From: Antilocapra americana
Lineage: Eukaryota > Chordata > Mammalia > Artiodactyla > Antilocapridae
Reading direction: 5' to 3'
Assembly: GCA_007570785.1 (NCBI GenBank)
Contig: ML660211.1
Span: forward strand, 869,698 to 933,697
DNA length: 64,000 bases
Under the pieces are notes generated by a model that was not told the DNA's origin, searched no databases, and saw only the letters and a list, made by a program, of their open reading frames with translations. The position numbers and the translations under genes are program-made. Below are positions 21,262-30,763 of the stretch, in pieces. Every line of letters begins with the position of its first letter. Position 1 is the stretch's first letter.

Positions 21262-22021
21262 CTGGCTTAAAACTCAACATTTAGAAAACTAAGGTCATGG
21301 CATCCAGTCCCATCACTTCATGGCAAATAGATGGGGAAACATTGGCTGACTTTATTTGGGGGGGGCTCCAAAATTACTGCAGATAGTGACTGCAGGCATG
21401 AAATTAAAAGATGCTTGCTCCTTGGAAGAAAAGATATGAGCAACCTAGATAACATATTAAAAAGCAGAGACATTATTTTGCCAACAAAGATATGGACATG
21501 TGTTTGAGCAAGCTCCGGGAGTTGGTGATGGACAGGGAAGCCTGGCGTGCTGCAGTCCATGGGGTCACAAAGAATCAGACATGACTGAGTGACTGAACTG
21601 AAGTTCCATAAAGTCAAAGCCCTGATTTTTCCAGTAGCCATGTATGGATGTGAGAGTGGGACTATAAAGAAGGCTGGATGCTTTCGAACTGTGGTGCTGG
21701 AGAAGGCTCCTGAGAGTCCCTTGGACTGCAAGGAGATAAAACCAGTCAATCCTAATGGAACTCAACCCTGAATATTAACTGGATGCTGAAATTGAAGCTC
21801 CAATACTTTGACCACCTGATGCAAAGAGCTGACTCACTGGAGAAGAACCTGATGCTGGGAGAGATTGAAGGCAAAAGAAGAAGGGGGCAGCAGAGGATGA
21901 GATGGTTAGAGAGCATCACTGACTCAACGGACATGAGCAAACTCCAAGAGATAGAAGAGGATAAAGGAGCTTGGAGTGCTGCAGTCTGTGGAGTCAGACA
22001 CAATTTAATCACTGAACAAGT
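21262..22021 (+). mobile_element. BovB 3' fragment containing a second BovB tail
   Basis: The copy begins at the RT segment 'LKLNI', covers the C-terminal region and ends at 'atcactgaac'. An open block at 21783-22018 preserves the C-terminal 'QRMRWLESITDSTDMSKL' region. A separate 112-bp BovB 3' end is inserted at 21490-21601. Candidate TSDs are 'aagtaaggtt' (21241-21250) and 'aagtaaggct' (22022-22031), with one mismatch. Confidence 0.92.
21490..21601 (+). mobile_element. BovB 3'-terminal insertion nested in BovB
   Basis: From 'tatggacatgtgtttgagc' to 'gagtgactgaactgaa' this is the last ~112 bp of BovB. It sits in the middle of another BovB, between 'ttgccaacaaaga' and 'gtcaaagccctgatt', which are normally about 10 bp apart. 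The host copy has its own 3' end at 21910-22021. Confidence 0.85.
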
Positions 22022-22700
22022 AAGTAAGGCTATAAAGAAAAGGACACACGGGGACGGTAGGAGAGGAAGAGACATGGTCTACTCTCAACTCATAGCCACA
22101 ACATAGGGAATGGGAGGGATGTCACAGCTATGCAGATTTCCCCTACAGAGTAAGGTATACAAGCCCCACACCCTGCTCCTCAGCTCAGAGGATCTGCACC
22201 AGGAAGAAAAGCCCTGATAATATCTGGCTTGAGAACTAGCAAGGCTTCCACTGGGAAGAGCTGAAGAGCCAAGGGAAACCAACACCCCATTCCAGAAAGG
22301 CTCATGCACAAACTCCCTTGTTTCAAGTCACCACACAGAGAAGCAGCTTGAAAAGTGCCTGTGTCATATATAAGAGGTGGATTCATTGATGTATTTTAGG
22401 GGATATGACAGAGGGGCAGAAATGTGGTGGAATTTTCTCCAAAAGGAAGTACTGGTGGGTGCCAATTTTTTTCTTCCTTCCATCTGGCATCTTTTTTCCA
22501 ACCTTTTCTTTCTTCCTGCCTGGCACTGGCAGGCCAGCTAAAACTGTATGGAACTTGAAGGTCAATAAAAAGGGTGGCCTTTTGAAACAGAAAGACTCAC
22601 AGCATGACCTCCATTTAAAAGGACTCAGTGTGAAGGAGGAAGTCCCTAGGATGACAGGGAGCCTACATGTCAGGATGTGAAATTTCAAGTGTAATTTATG
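22022..22700 (+). mobile_element. L1 5' UTR (middle part)
   Basis: The sequence resumes the L1 5' UTR with 'ctcctcagctcagaggatct', 'aatatctggcttgagaacta', 'aggctcatgcacaaactccc' and 'aatgtggtggaattttctcc'. It has ORFs on both strands but no protein signature, as expected for a GC-moderate 5' UTR. Confidence 0.5.
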
Positions 22701-22956
22701 AGAGTAAGTAACTAGAAAAATGGTACAGATGAAACTATTTGCAAAGCAGAAATAAAAACACAGATGTAGAAAACAAATGTATGGATGCCAAGGAGAGTAA
22801 GAGGGGAATGGGATGGATTAGGAGATTGGAATTGACATATATACACTACTATGATGTAGGTACAACATAGGTAACTAATGACAACCTACTGTATAGCACA
22901 GGGAATGCTGCTCAGTGCTCTGCGGTGACCTACTTGGGCAGGAAATCCCAAAAACA
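22701..22956 (+). mobile_element. L1 3' UTR (left part, split by BovB)
   Basis: The phrases 'atggtacagatgaaactatt', 'gacatatatacactactatg' and 'ctgtatagcacagggaatgc' are artiodactyl L1 3' UTR. The element continues at 23277 after the BovB insertion. Confidence 0.8.
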
Positions 22957-23276
22957 AGATCACTGTTCAGTCACTAAGTCGTGTCTATCTCTTTGCATCC
23001 CCATGGACTGCAGCATGCGAGGCTTCCCTATCCTTCACTGACTCCCAGAGTTTGCTCAAACTCATGTCTGCTGGGTCAGTGATGCCATCCAACCATCTCA
23101 TCCTCTGTTGCCCCCTTCATCTACCTGCTCTCAATCTTTCACATCATCAGGGTCTTTTCCAGTCAGTCAGCTCTTTGCATCGGGTGGCCAAAGTACTGGA
23201 GCTTCAGCTTTTGCATCAGTCCTTCCGATGAATATTCTGGGTTGATTTCTTTTAGGATGGACTGATCTGATCTCTG
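22957..23276 (-). mobile_element. BovB 3' fragment, antisense, inside L1 3' UTR
   Basis: The + strand reads the reverse complement of the BovB 3' end from 'tcactgttcagtcactaagt' to 'aggatggactgatctgatct'. L1 3' UTR sequence is present on both sides. Confidence 0.93.
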
Positions 23277-23358
23277 TATGTCTGAATCACTTTGCCATTC
23301 AGCATAAACTAATACAACACCCTAAAGCCACTGTACCCCAATAAAAATTAAACATAAA
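23277..23358 (+). mobile_element. L1 3' UTR (right part)
   Basis: The phrase 'gtctgaatcactttgccatt' through 'ccccaataaaaattaaacat' is the terminal part of the L1 3' UTR, including its A-rich end. Confidence 0.75.
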
Positions 23359-24030
23359 CAGATCAAAATACAGAATAATTTGTTAACAGTCCGTACAAGT
23401 ATGAGCTTGTATGCTGTCCTGGAGGTGGGGGTCCCCTCTTCATTTTGCGTTCATTTTCTCAGCCATCATCACTCCTGCATGTCTGTCCACAGGTTGCACA
23501 TTTCAGCTCTCCTATCCCTCGCCCAGCCACCAACAGCCACCTCATCTTTCAGGGAAGACCCCAAGTACACAGAGGATTTTTCTCATTTCTTCTGTCTGCC
23601 TGAAGATTTCAGCAAAAACACGCGTGCCTCTACTTCAGAGCATTTTTCTCAGCACTCCTGCCCTAGCCCAACAGTAGCGGCGTCTGCCAGGCATTCCGTA
23701 ACAAAAAATTCAGGGGATTTTCCCAAAGAATAATTTTTTTTTTCCCCCTCTCACTGCTGTCCTGCCCTCAGCTGGCAGGTGTGGACCTGAACCATAAGCA
23801 AGGTAGCTATGAGCTGTCCTGCCCTTATGCCAGTTCTCAGAAGCCACTGCCTGGAGCACCGGGGAACCCAGGACAGGAGTCCTGCCCTGTCCCCAGGATT
23901 CCTGGCCCCCACATACCACAGAGCCTTGATGCAATCCCATCGGAAACAGCTGGGGATGCAGATTCTCTTTGCGGCCTGTGCTCCCAGGGACTCTAGATCA
24001 TCTGCTAGCCCCCACTGAGCCATACAAATT
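23359..24030 (+). mobile_element. GC-richer block, possibly L1 5' UTR continuation
   Basis: This block is visibly richer in C and G than all neighbouring DNA. The phrases 'ctggcccccacataccacag' and 'gaaacagctggggatgcaga' recall old L1 5' UTR, which would make it the continuation of the element broken at 22700. ORFs of 117 and 88 codons exist (23380-23733, 23411-23677) but have no domain I can identify. A T9-10 run lies at 23734. Confidence 0.4.
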
Positions 24031-24204
24031 CTCCAGAATTGCTTGTTTTTTTCTTACCCTCATCAGTGGATGATTTCTTCCCCTCCTTTGAGGTTAAAAG
24101 AAGCTTTGTACCTCTCCCAAGCAGGCTTCTCACTTAGTGGATTTTGTTTATATTTGTTTCTTTGTGTCCTCAACTTTCTGAAGAATTTTAAGAAATTTAT
24201 TTTA

Positions 24205-24320
24205 GGGGGCCAAGCTCCATGGCTGATGGGATCTTAATTCCCCCAAAAGAGAGCAAACCCTGGCCCTTGACTGTGAAAGTGCAGAGTCCCAACCAGTGGA
24301 CCACCAGAGAATTCCCAATA
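24205..24320 (-). mobile_element. CHR-type (tRNA-Glu) SINE, antisense
   Basis: The + strand has 'ctgatgggatcttaattccc', 'agagagcaaaccctggccc' and 'accagtggaccaccagaga', then 'attccc'. This is the reverse complement of a cetartiodactyl CHR SINE. Confidence 0.75.
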
Positions 24321-24424
24321 AACTGATCTTGTAAGTTATCTTACTTTCCTGGTTGATACAAGGAGAGGAGAAGATACTTTGTTTTTTTCGAAGCAGTGTA
24401 GGAGCATTCAGAGTAGGGGATAAT

Positions 24425-24540
24425 TGTTTCTGGCCTGCCATACGGTTTGTGGGATGTTAGTTTCCCAACCAGGGAGCAAACCCCAGCCCCTGTGATGGAA
24501 TCACAGAATTCCCACCACTGAGCCACAGGGAATTCCCTGG
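24425..24540 (-). mobile_element. second CHR-type SINE, antisense
   Basis: The phrases 'ttagtttcccaaccaggga', 'gcaaaccccagcccctgtga' and 'ccactgagccacagggaatt' show a second antisense CHR copy about 105 bp from the first. Confidence 0.75.
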
Positions 24541-24811
24541 AGGAAATTTTTAATACCAAGTTAATGATGTATTCTAACCAAACATAGTACACCTTCTGAG
24601 GCTAAGAAAAGTATCACTGTACCCTCATGAGGAGGAGGAGCTTTTTAAATAAGTTTGTTGATTTTAATTATTGAGGAGATCCAGGCCTGCATATGCCTAC
24701 TTGAGCCTTTATATCTGTCCGTTTCCAGATTCTGCCCGTTACTATGGAAGTTTGTAATGTAAAGTCTCTGAGCTGAAGATGCTTTCATATTAGCTTTTAA
24801 TAGCATTACAT

Positions 24812-24925
24812 GCAACCCACTCCAGTATTCCTGCCTGGAGAGTCCTCCTGGACAGAAGAGCCTGGCCGGCTACAGGGTCACCAAGAATCAGACACAACTG
24901 AGCAACTAAGCATGGCACAGCTGGG
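24812..24925 (+). mobile_element. Bov-tA SINE, 3' half
   Basis: Only the BovB-derived half is present ('caacccactccagtattcct' to 'agacacaactgagcaactaa'). It is a 5'-truncated insertion. Confidence 0.9.
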
Positions 24926-24930
24926 CACAT

Positions 24931-25312
24931 TACATGCATAGGAGTACTTCACAGACTTCTCGAAGAACTATAAGAAATGTATTCAAGAATAATTCTGAAG
25001 AACATGTATTACAGCTTACCAAAAATGCTTATGATTTTTCAATCTATTTTTGTATAAGCTGCTTCAAAAATAAGAGCTAAAATCACTTAGGAGCAAAATT
25101 TAAATTGGAACAATTATGCACTGACCTGGTGTTTCTACACAGGGAATTGGAATGTTAAATCCTTCCAAGGTCAGAAATGAGAAAGAAAATACTTCACTAT
25201 ATCTGATGTTGAAATTAATATTACAGGAATTTGCATTATCTGATATTTGTCATGGATTCTTTCTGCTGGAGACTGGTTGAAGATAATAAAAGTCAAGCCT
25301 CATATAATGCCT
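24931..25312. other. no recognised feature
   Basis: This is AT-rich sequence with no ORF or repeat that I can support. Confidence 0.5.
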
Positions 25313-25503
25313 CAATATGCAGGCACTATCTAATCACTCTACCTAATTTAGAATAATTTCTAATTTTACTGTGCCAAACAATCCAGTGAAGTGAGTACTG
25401 TTATTATTATCATTTTACAGATGAGGAAATTGAAGAACAAAATGCTAATAATTGGCCAACAGCTACATGGAGGTAGAGTCAGTCAGCCTGGCTCTAGAGT
25501 CTG
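25313..25503 (-). mobile_element. MIR SINE, antisense
   Basis: The + strand shows 'gtactgttattattatcatt', 'ttacagatgaggaaattgaa' and 'gcctggctctagagtctg', the reverse complement of the MIR core and tRNA-derived part. It is an old mammalian SINE. Confidence 0.85.
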
Positions 25504-25582
25504 AATTTTCCCATTATGTTTGATTATGAAATCAGACAGCAAAACTATACACCAAACTACACATATAAATTATGGATTGTAC

Positions 25583-25714
25583 ATGTGTGCATGCTCAGTT
25601 ACTTCAGTAGTCTTCAACTCTTTGCAACCCTATGGACTGCAGCCGGCCAGGCTCCTCTGTCCATGGGATTCTCCAGGCAAGAATATTGGAGTGAGTTGCC
25701 ATTTCCTACTCCAA
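25583..25714 (-). mobile_element. Bov-tA SINE, antisense, partial
   Basis: The BovB-derived and middle parts are present ('catgctcagttacttcagta' to 'gttgccatttcctactccaa'). The tRNA-derived head is missing. Confidence 0.92.
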
Positions 25715-26424
25715 AATTATGGATTAAACCAGTGTAATTTTATAAGATTTTTATTTTTATGTGTTAAATGCATGTTCTGTAGCTATAAATTTAGCTGTAT
25801 TTGAATCATAATCACTGATTTTCTTTAAAAGGAATTTATCTAATGTTATATAGATATTCACTGCAGTTAGCATTTTTGTTCATAAAACATTTTCTATATG
25901 TTTCTGTTGTATAATTCCTAAATTCATTTGAAATAAAAATATTTTAATTTTCTTCTCAAAGCTGTACTAAGGGTCCACTCAATACACAAAGAAACAGAAA
26001 AGTCAGTATAGAGCCACATATTTAATTAAAATAGTACATTTTTATCATCATTTTGGCAACAGCATTAGATTTGTTCTTAATAGCCCTACACAGACATGTG
26101 ACAGTTTGTTTATTTCTATATATGACTTAGTCATCCCACTGTGGACATTTACCATTTAATGTCATCCCAGTTCTTCTCAGCCTTAAAACACATTCTCATT
26201 TAATGTTGCAGAGGGATCAGGTCTGCCTGCCTCTACCCTTTCTTCCAACATGAGTCTCTGGTGGATTCTGACAGATTCTGCTGAGGCTCAGCTGGTCTGT
26301 CCTCAGTGAGAGTGCCTGTTGGTGTTCACTGAGGCGCTTAGTACTCTCTAACCTCTGGAAGCCCTACTGGTTTCTGCTCCTATGAGCTGGGGAACTGACG
26401 GTCTGCTTTTGCTAATCCTGCTCT
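25715..26424. other. no recognised feature
   Basis: The first half is AT-rich. The part at 26160-26420 is more balanced in composition but contains no ORF or repeat that I can name. Confidence 0.45.
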
Positions 26425-26722
26425 CAGTTCAATTAAGTTCAGTCATTCAGTCATGTCCGACTCTTTGTGACCCCATGGACCCCAGCATGCCAGGCTTCCC
26501 TGTCCATCACCAGCTCCTGGAGTTTACTCAAACTCATGTCCATTGAGTCAGTGATGCCATCCAACCATCTCATCCTCTGTTGCCCTCTTCTCCTCCCACC
26601 TTCAATCTTTCCCAGCATCAGGGTCTTTTCAAATGAGCCAGTTCTTCACATCAAGTGGCCAAAGTATTCAAGTTTCAGCTTCAACATCAGTCCTTCCAAT
26701 GAATGTTCTTGACTGATTTTCA
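26425..26722 (-). mobile_element. BovB 3' fragment, antisense
   Basis: The + strand starts at the tail ('tcagttcaattaagttcagt') and runs about 300 bp into the C-terminal coding region, ending at 'gaatgttcttgactgatttt'. Confidence 0.94.
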
Positions 26723-27288
26723 GAACTCACACAGGACCGGGAAATAGACTCTTGGAGGGCACAAACCAAATCTGTGTGCACCAGGACCCAGCACTGGGTC
26801 CGTCTCAGCATTTCCTAATTCAGGCCTACCTGGATTACCCCCGATCTAAAGATGATGCTCTGATATCTAGCTGTGACTTTGTAACCCAGGCAGCTGCTGT
26901 GTGCCTTGTTGGCAGCACAGCTGGAAACCCTAGCCAGATTCTCAGCAGTATTTGCTAAAACATCTCCTCTGCTTCACAGTCAAATACTAGAAACATCTCA
27001 GACCCTTCCATGTCATGAGGGGTGATGAAAGTTAATCTGGATAATCATCTCCCTCACCTACAGATGTGTTTTTTTTTTTTTTCCCCTTCCCCAGGCTGTG
27101 TTTGTGCTGAATTAACCTGGATGATTATCTCTACCTATTACATCCACTTTTCTGACCCATCGTAAGTAGTTTTCTAGATTATAATAAAATTAAATGTCCC
27201 TTGGGGAGTGGCTGTGTATTTTTAAGAAAAAAATGTCATGTATAGTTTTACCAAGGTCAAACTTTCAAGAGTTTGTCTATGCATATTT
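26723..27288. other. unassigned; exon-like pattern and short duplication
   Basis: No repeat is firmly identified. A poly-T/C tract ending in CAG (27069-27094) is followed by 67 bp and then GTAAGT (27162-27167). Two imperfect copies of a ~35-bp phrase lie 80 bp apart (27031 and 27111). See the separate finding. Confidence 0.3.
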
Positions 27289-27515
27289 CAAGTTCTTAGT
27301 TAATGTTAGTCACTCAGTCATGCCTAACTCTTTGCAACCCCTTGGATTGTAGCCCACCAGGCCCACCGTCTATGGAATTCTCCAGGCAAGAGTACTGGAG
27401 TGGGTTGCAATGCCCTTCTCCAGAGAATCTTTCTGACTCAGGGATTGAAACCTGGTATCCTACATTGCAGGCAGATTTTTTACTGTCTGAGCCACCAGGG
27501 AAGTCCAAGTTCTTA
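27289..27515 (-). mobile_element. Bov-tA SINE, antisense, with 10-bp TSD
   Basis: An antisense Bov-tA lies between two copies of 'caagttctta' (27289-27298 and 27506-27515). The SINE reads from 'tgttagtcactcagtcatgc' to 'gagccaccagggaagtc'. Confidence 0.92.
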
Positions 27516-29103
27516 ACTGATTTTTTGACCTCTCAAACTATTTAGTAACCATTCAGTAATTCCCTAGAGGCACATGGATACCTCTGAAAGCAAAAATTAT
27601 GGGTCTCTTATGCAAGAGGTAAAACAGTGAAATGATTTTAACTTCCAAATTATAGTTTTTCTTACTCTCTTTTAAAAAATGCATTTTTGTTGAAAGATTG
27701 TTTTCTACTGGTATAGTCAATATTTTTCTAAAACAAGACTGATGAGTAACAGAAATGTTTAAGCAACTTCAATGACAAGCTTTCTAGAAAGCCATGTTAA
27801 GAAAAAATATACCACAGCTGCCATCATCATGAAATCTCAACAGAAGTAATACTTTTTTTTTGTTATTGTGGAATAAGAAGACTTCTACCTAAAATAAATT
27901 AATATAAAAGCAGATAAAAAAGACATTTATTATAAAATAAATTAATTGTACTTCAATTAGTAAGAAGATTCAAATTAATATCACATGAGACTAGCCATTT
28001 GTTAGCAGAAGCATTCTTGTTGATAGTCATTATATTTACTTTAAATAGAGTAATATTAACACTATAACCCCTGGCAGTGATGGGTATACACTAAAGTCAC
28101 TTCATAGCCATCTAGAGCATCTGAAATCTCTATGTTGATGGAATTTAAGTTACAGCTCTTTACAAGGACTCCCTTCTTCCTCCAACCACAGAAGGAGGCT
28201 TAGTCTTTTAACAGTTGGTATTGAACAATAAGAGACGAGTATTATCTTGAGAAACACTTTTGCTGAGAAAATGTTTGCTAAAAGCCACCATCTGTTGTTA
28301 GCTGTCTTTGTGGGACATATGAGATTGTTAGGTTTCAAGGCTTTATAGAAGAAGTGAAACTATTTAACAGTAGCACAGTGGGTGACAAATAATGGCTTAG
28401 GAGATAAGAAGAGAGACCTAGAATGATGGCAAAGGTTGTGAATGATGTGGGATCTCTCATGACATTAAAATAGCTCAGTTACTAAGTATAAATATTATGT
28501 ATGAATATTCTATAAAAACTTTAAAAAGAGAGAGAGAGAGAAAAAACAAGTCAGAGCTTTGAGCTCTTTTCTCAAAAATCCACTTCTTTGACCAGAACTA
28601 TTCAAATTCTTCAAAACATTTACACACACACACACGCAGAGGCATACATACACACTAGCTGTGGGGTTTTGTTGAATATGCTTTCTTTTAAATAAAAAGG
28701 TCATGTTTGCCTACTATTCTGAATTTACTAAAATGATATAATCTGTATTCAATATTGATACATGTAACTTTTATATATTATTTTAATACCACATAATAAA
28801 TATGCCATAGAATGATTATTCCATAATTTAATATTTCCTACATTAGGGAATATTTAGGTTTTTGTAAAGTGGATCACTAACAGATAACAAACTCTATTCT
28901 AGGCCAATTAATGAGACGGATATTTAATTCATTGAATTATACCTTTACAGTTTTTTAGCAGGTCTAAAATAGTGTGTTTATCTCAGTATGTTTCTCTCTC
29001 ATTGGTTTTGTTTCTTTCTTGGTGGAATTTTCTGGTCAGAAAACACACATCTCTGGGAAATTTTCTCCTACTTCCCTCTTTTCTTTCTAGAAAACAAGTT
29101 CAT
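27516..29103. other. unassigned AT-rich stretch with short microsatellites
   Basis: No repeat family or credible gene is seen. Short (AG)n occurs near 28529-28542 and (AC)n near 28620-28635, where on the minus strand they generate low-complexity peptides. Confidence 0.5.
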
Positions 29104-29341
29104 CATGATAAAGCCTCCCAGGTGGCACTAGTGGTAAAGAATCTGAACCCACCTGCCAGTACAGGAGCTGAAGGAGGTATAGGTTCGACCCTCGAGCTGG
29201 GAAAATGCCCTAGCATAGGAAATAGCAGCCCACTCCAGGACTCTTGCCTGGAAAACGCCATGGACAGAGGAGCCTGGCAGGCTGCAATCATTAGGGTAGC
29301 AAAGAGCTGGACACGACTGAGTGACCAAGCATGCATGATAA
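29104..29341 (+). mobile_element. Bov-tA2-type SINE with 8-bp TSD
   Basis: A full sense copy ('gcctcccaggtggcactagt' to 'gactgagtgaccaagcatgc') is flanked by 'catgataa' at 29104-29111 and 29334-29341. Short insertions are present in its tRNA-derived half. The long ORF over it (28972-29397) is SINE-derived. Confidence 0.92.
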
Positions 29342-29968
29342 GTATTAGAAATTCTGGTTTTAGTTTCTATTTCTGTTTATTAATTTCTTTTTATTGACAT
29401 CTTTTTATGCTGCACTTAGCTGCATTTACATTCTCATGAACCCAATGTAAACTTGTTTCTTTTCTAATGATCAAGAATCTATTAATTATTTATTATTAAT
29501 CTAGTGCTTATAATTTTAATTTCTTGAAATCAGAATTTTTTCACAGTGCTCCATTCTTCTTTTATGGGTATGATTTACTCATGACTCTCTTTAGGATATT
29601 TCACTGCACTTACTATGTTACTCTAGGACTGTGCCCAGGTATGTTCTCCCCTGTGTTCAGGTATGTGGTAAGATCAGTTACACACTCCCTTTGAAGAGAA
29701 ATGTGAGCAGGAGACTTGCTCTGCCAATGAAATGAGAGCTGAATGGCATGTACAGGATCTAAGTGGAAGCTTTAGGATCCAGATGGTAATTTGACAGTTT
29801 CTTTTCCCATCAAAAATTATGAGTAACAATGTTCTAGATAGTAGCTGCTCCATCAGCCTGGTTTCCAGAAGGAGAAATATCAGAGGCTCAGCGAAGAAAC
29901 TAGCACACATTATTATTCTCATCACTGAAAATTCAGGGCTGCTGGTAAGGAGGGATGGGTATATGTCA
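29342..29968. other. no recognised feature
   Basis: This is AT-rich sequence without a nameable repeat. ORFs up to 83 codons carry no recognisable motif. Confidence 0.5.
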
Positions 29969-30586
29969 GACTTTTTTCTTTACTGGAGTATAATGCCTTT
30001 ACACTGTTGTGCTAGTTTGTGCCGTACAACAAAGCAAATCAGTTACATGTATACATATGCCCCCTCTCTCTTAGACTGCCCTCTTCCCAGCCATCCCACG
30101 CCCCCAACTCCCACGGAGCACCCAATCTAGCTCCATGAACTATAGGGCAGCTTCCCACTAGCTGTCTGTTTCACATGTGGCAGGGCACATACACCAGTTC
30201 CAACTTCCACACTCTGTCTCCACCCATCTGTTCCCTCCCTGTGTCACTGCCCAGCAAATAGGTTCACCTGAATCAATTTTCTAGATTCCACATTTACATG
30301 TTAATACATGATACTTGTTCTCTTTCCAACTTACTTCACTCTGTACGATGGACTCTAGGTCCCTCCAGTTCACTACAAATGACCCAGTATCGTTCCTCTT
30401 ATGGTTGGGTGATATTCCATCGTATCTACTCTACTACATCTTTATCCATTCATCTGTTGATGGACATTTAGGCTGCTTCCATGTCCTGGCTATTGCAAAC
30501 GACTACAATGAACAGGTGCGTGTTTCTTTTTGAATTATTGTTTTCTCAGAGTCTGCACCCAGTACTGTGATTACTAGGTCACAGAA
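29969..30586 (-). mobile_element. L1 3' part (ORF2 end plus 3' UTR), antisense
   Basis: The + strand begins with a T-run and 'actggagtataatgccttta', the reverse complement of an artiodactyl L1 3' end. It continues through 'tccattcatctgttgatgga', 'gcttccatgtcctggctatt' and 'agtactgtgattactaggtc'. It is joined head-to-head to a sense L1 segment at about 30587. Confidence 0.9.
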
Positions 30587-30763
30587 CAGTGACCTCACAG
30601 AAGTCAGAATGGCCGTTATCAAAAATATCTGCAAACAATCAATGCAGGAGAGGGTGTAGAGAAAAGGCAGCTCTTTTGCACTGTTGGGAATGTAAATTGA
30701 CACAACCCCCTTGGAGAACAATATGGAGGGGCCTTAAAACACTAAAAATAGAACTACCATATG
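30587..30763 (+). mobile_element. inverted 5' segment of the same L1
   Basis: The phrases 'gtcagaatggccgttatcaa', 'tgcaggagagggtgtagaga' and 'aaaatagaactaccatatg' are L1 ORF2 in sense. In L1 coordinates this segment lies immediately 5' of the antisense part, which is the layout of a twin-primed (5'-inverted) insertion. Confidence 0.85.

Noticed and set aside
23380..24023. Overlapping ORFs in the GC-richer block as a gene
   Set aside because: Both strands are open in several frames with no domain, splice context or codon preference. The block may be L1 5' UTR.
28510..28704. Minus-strand ORF with a cysteine/valine repeat
   Set aside because: It is a translation of an (AC)n microsatellite.
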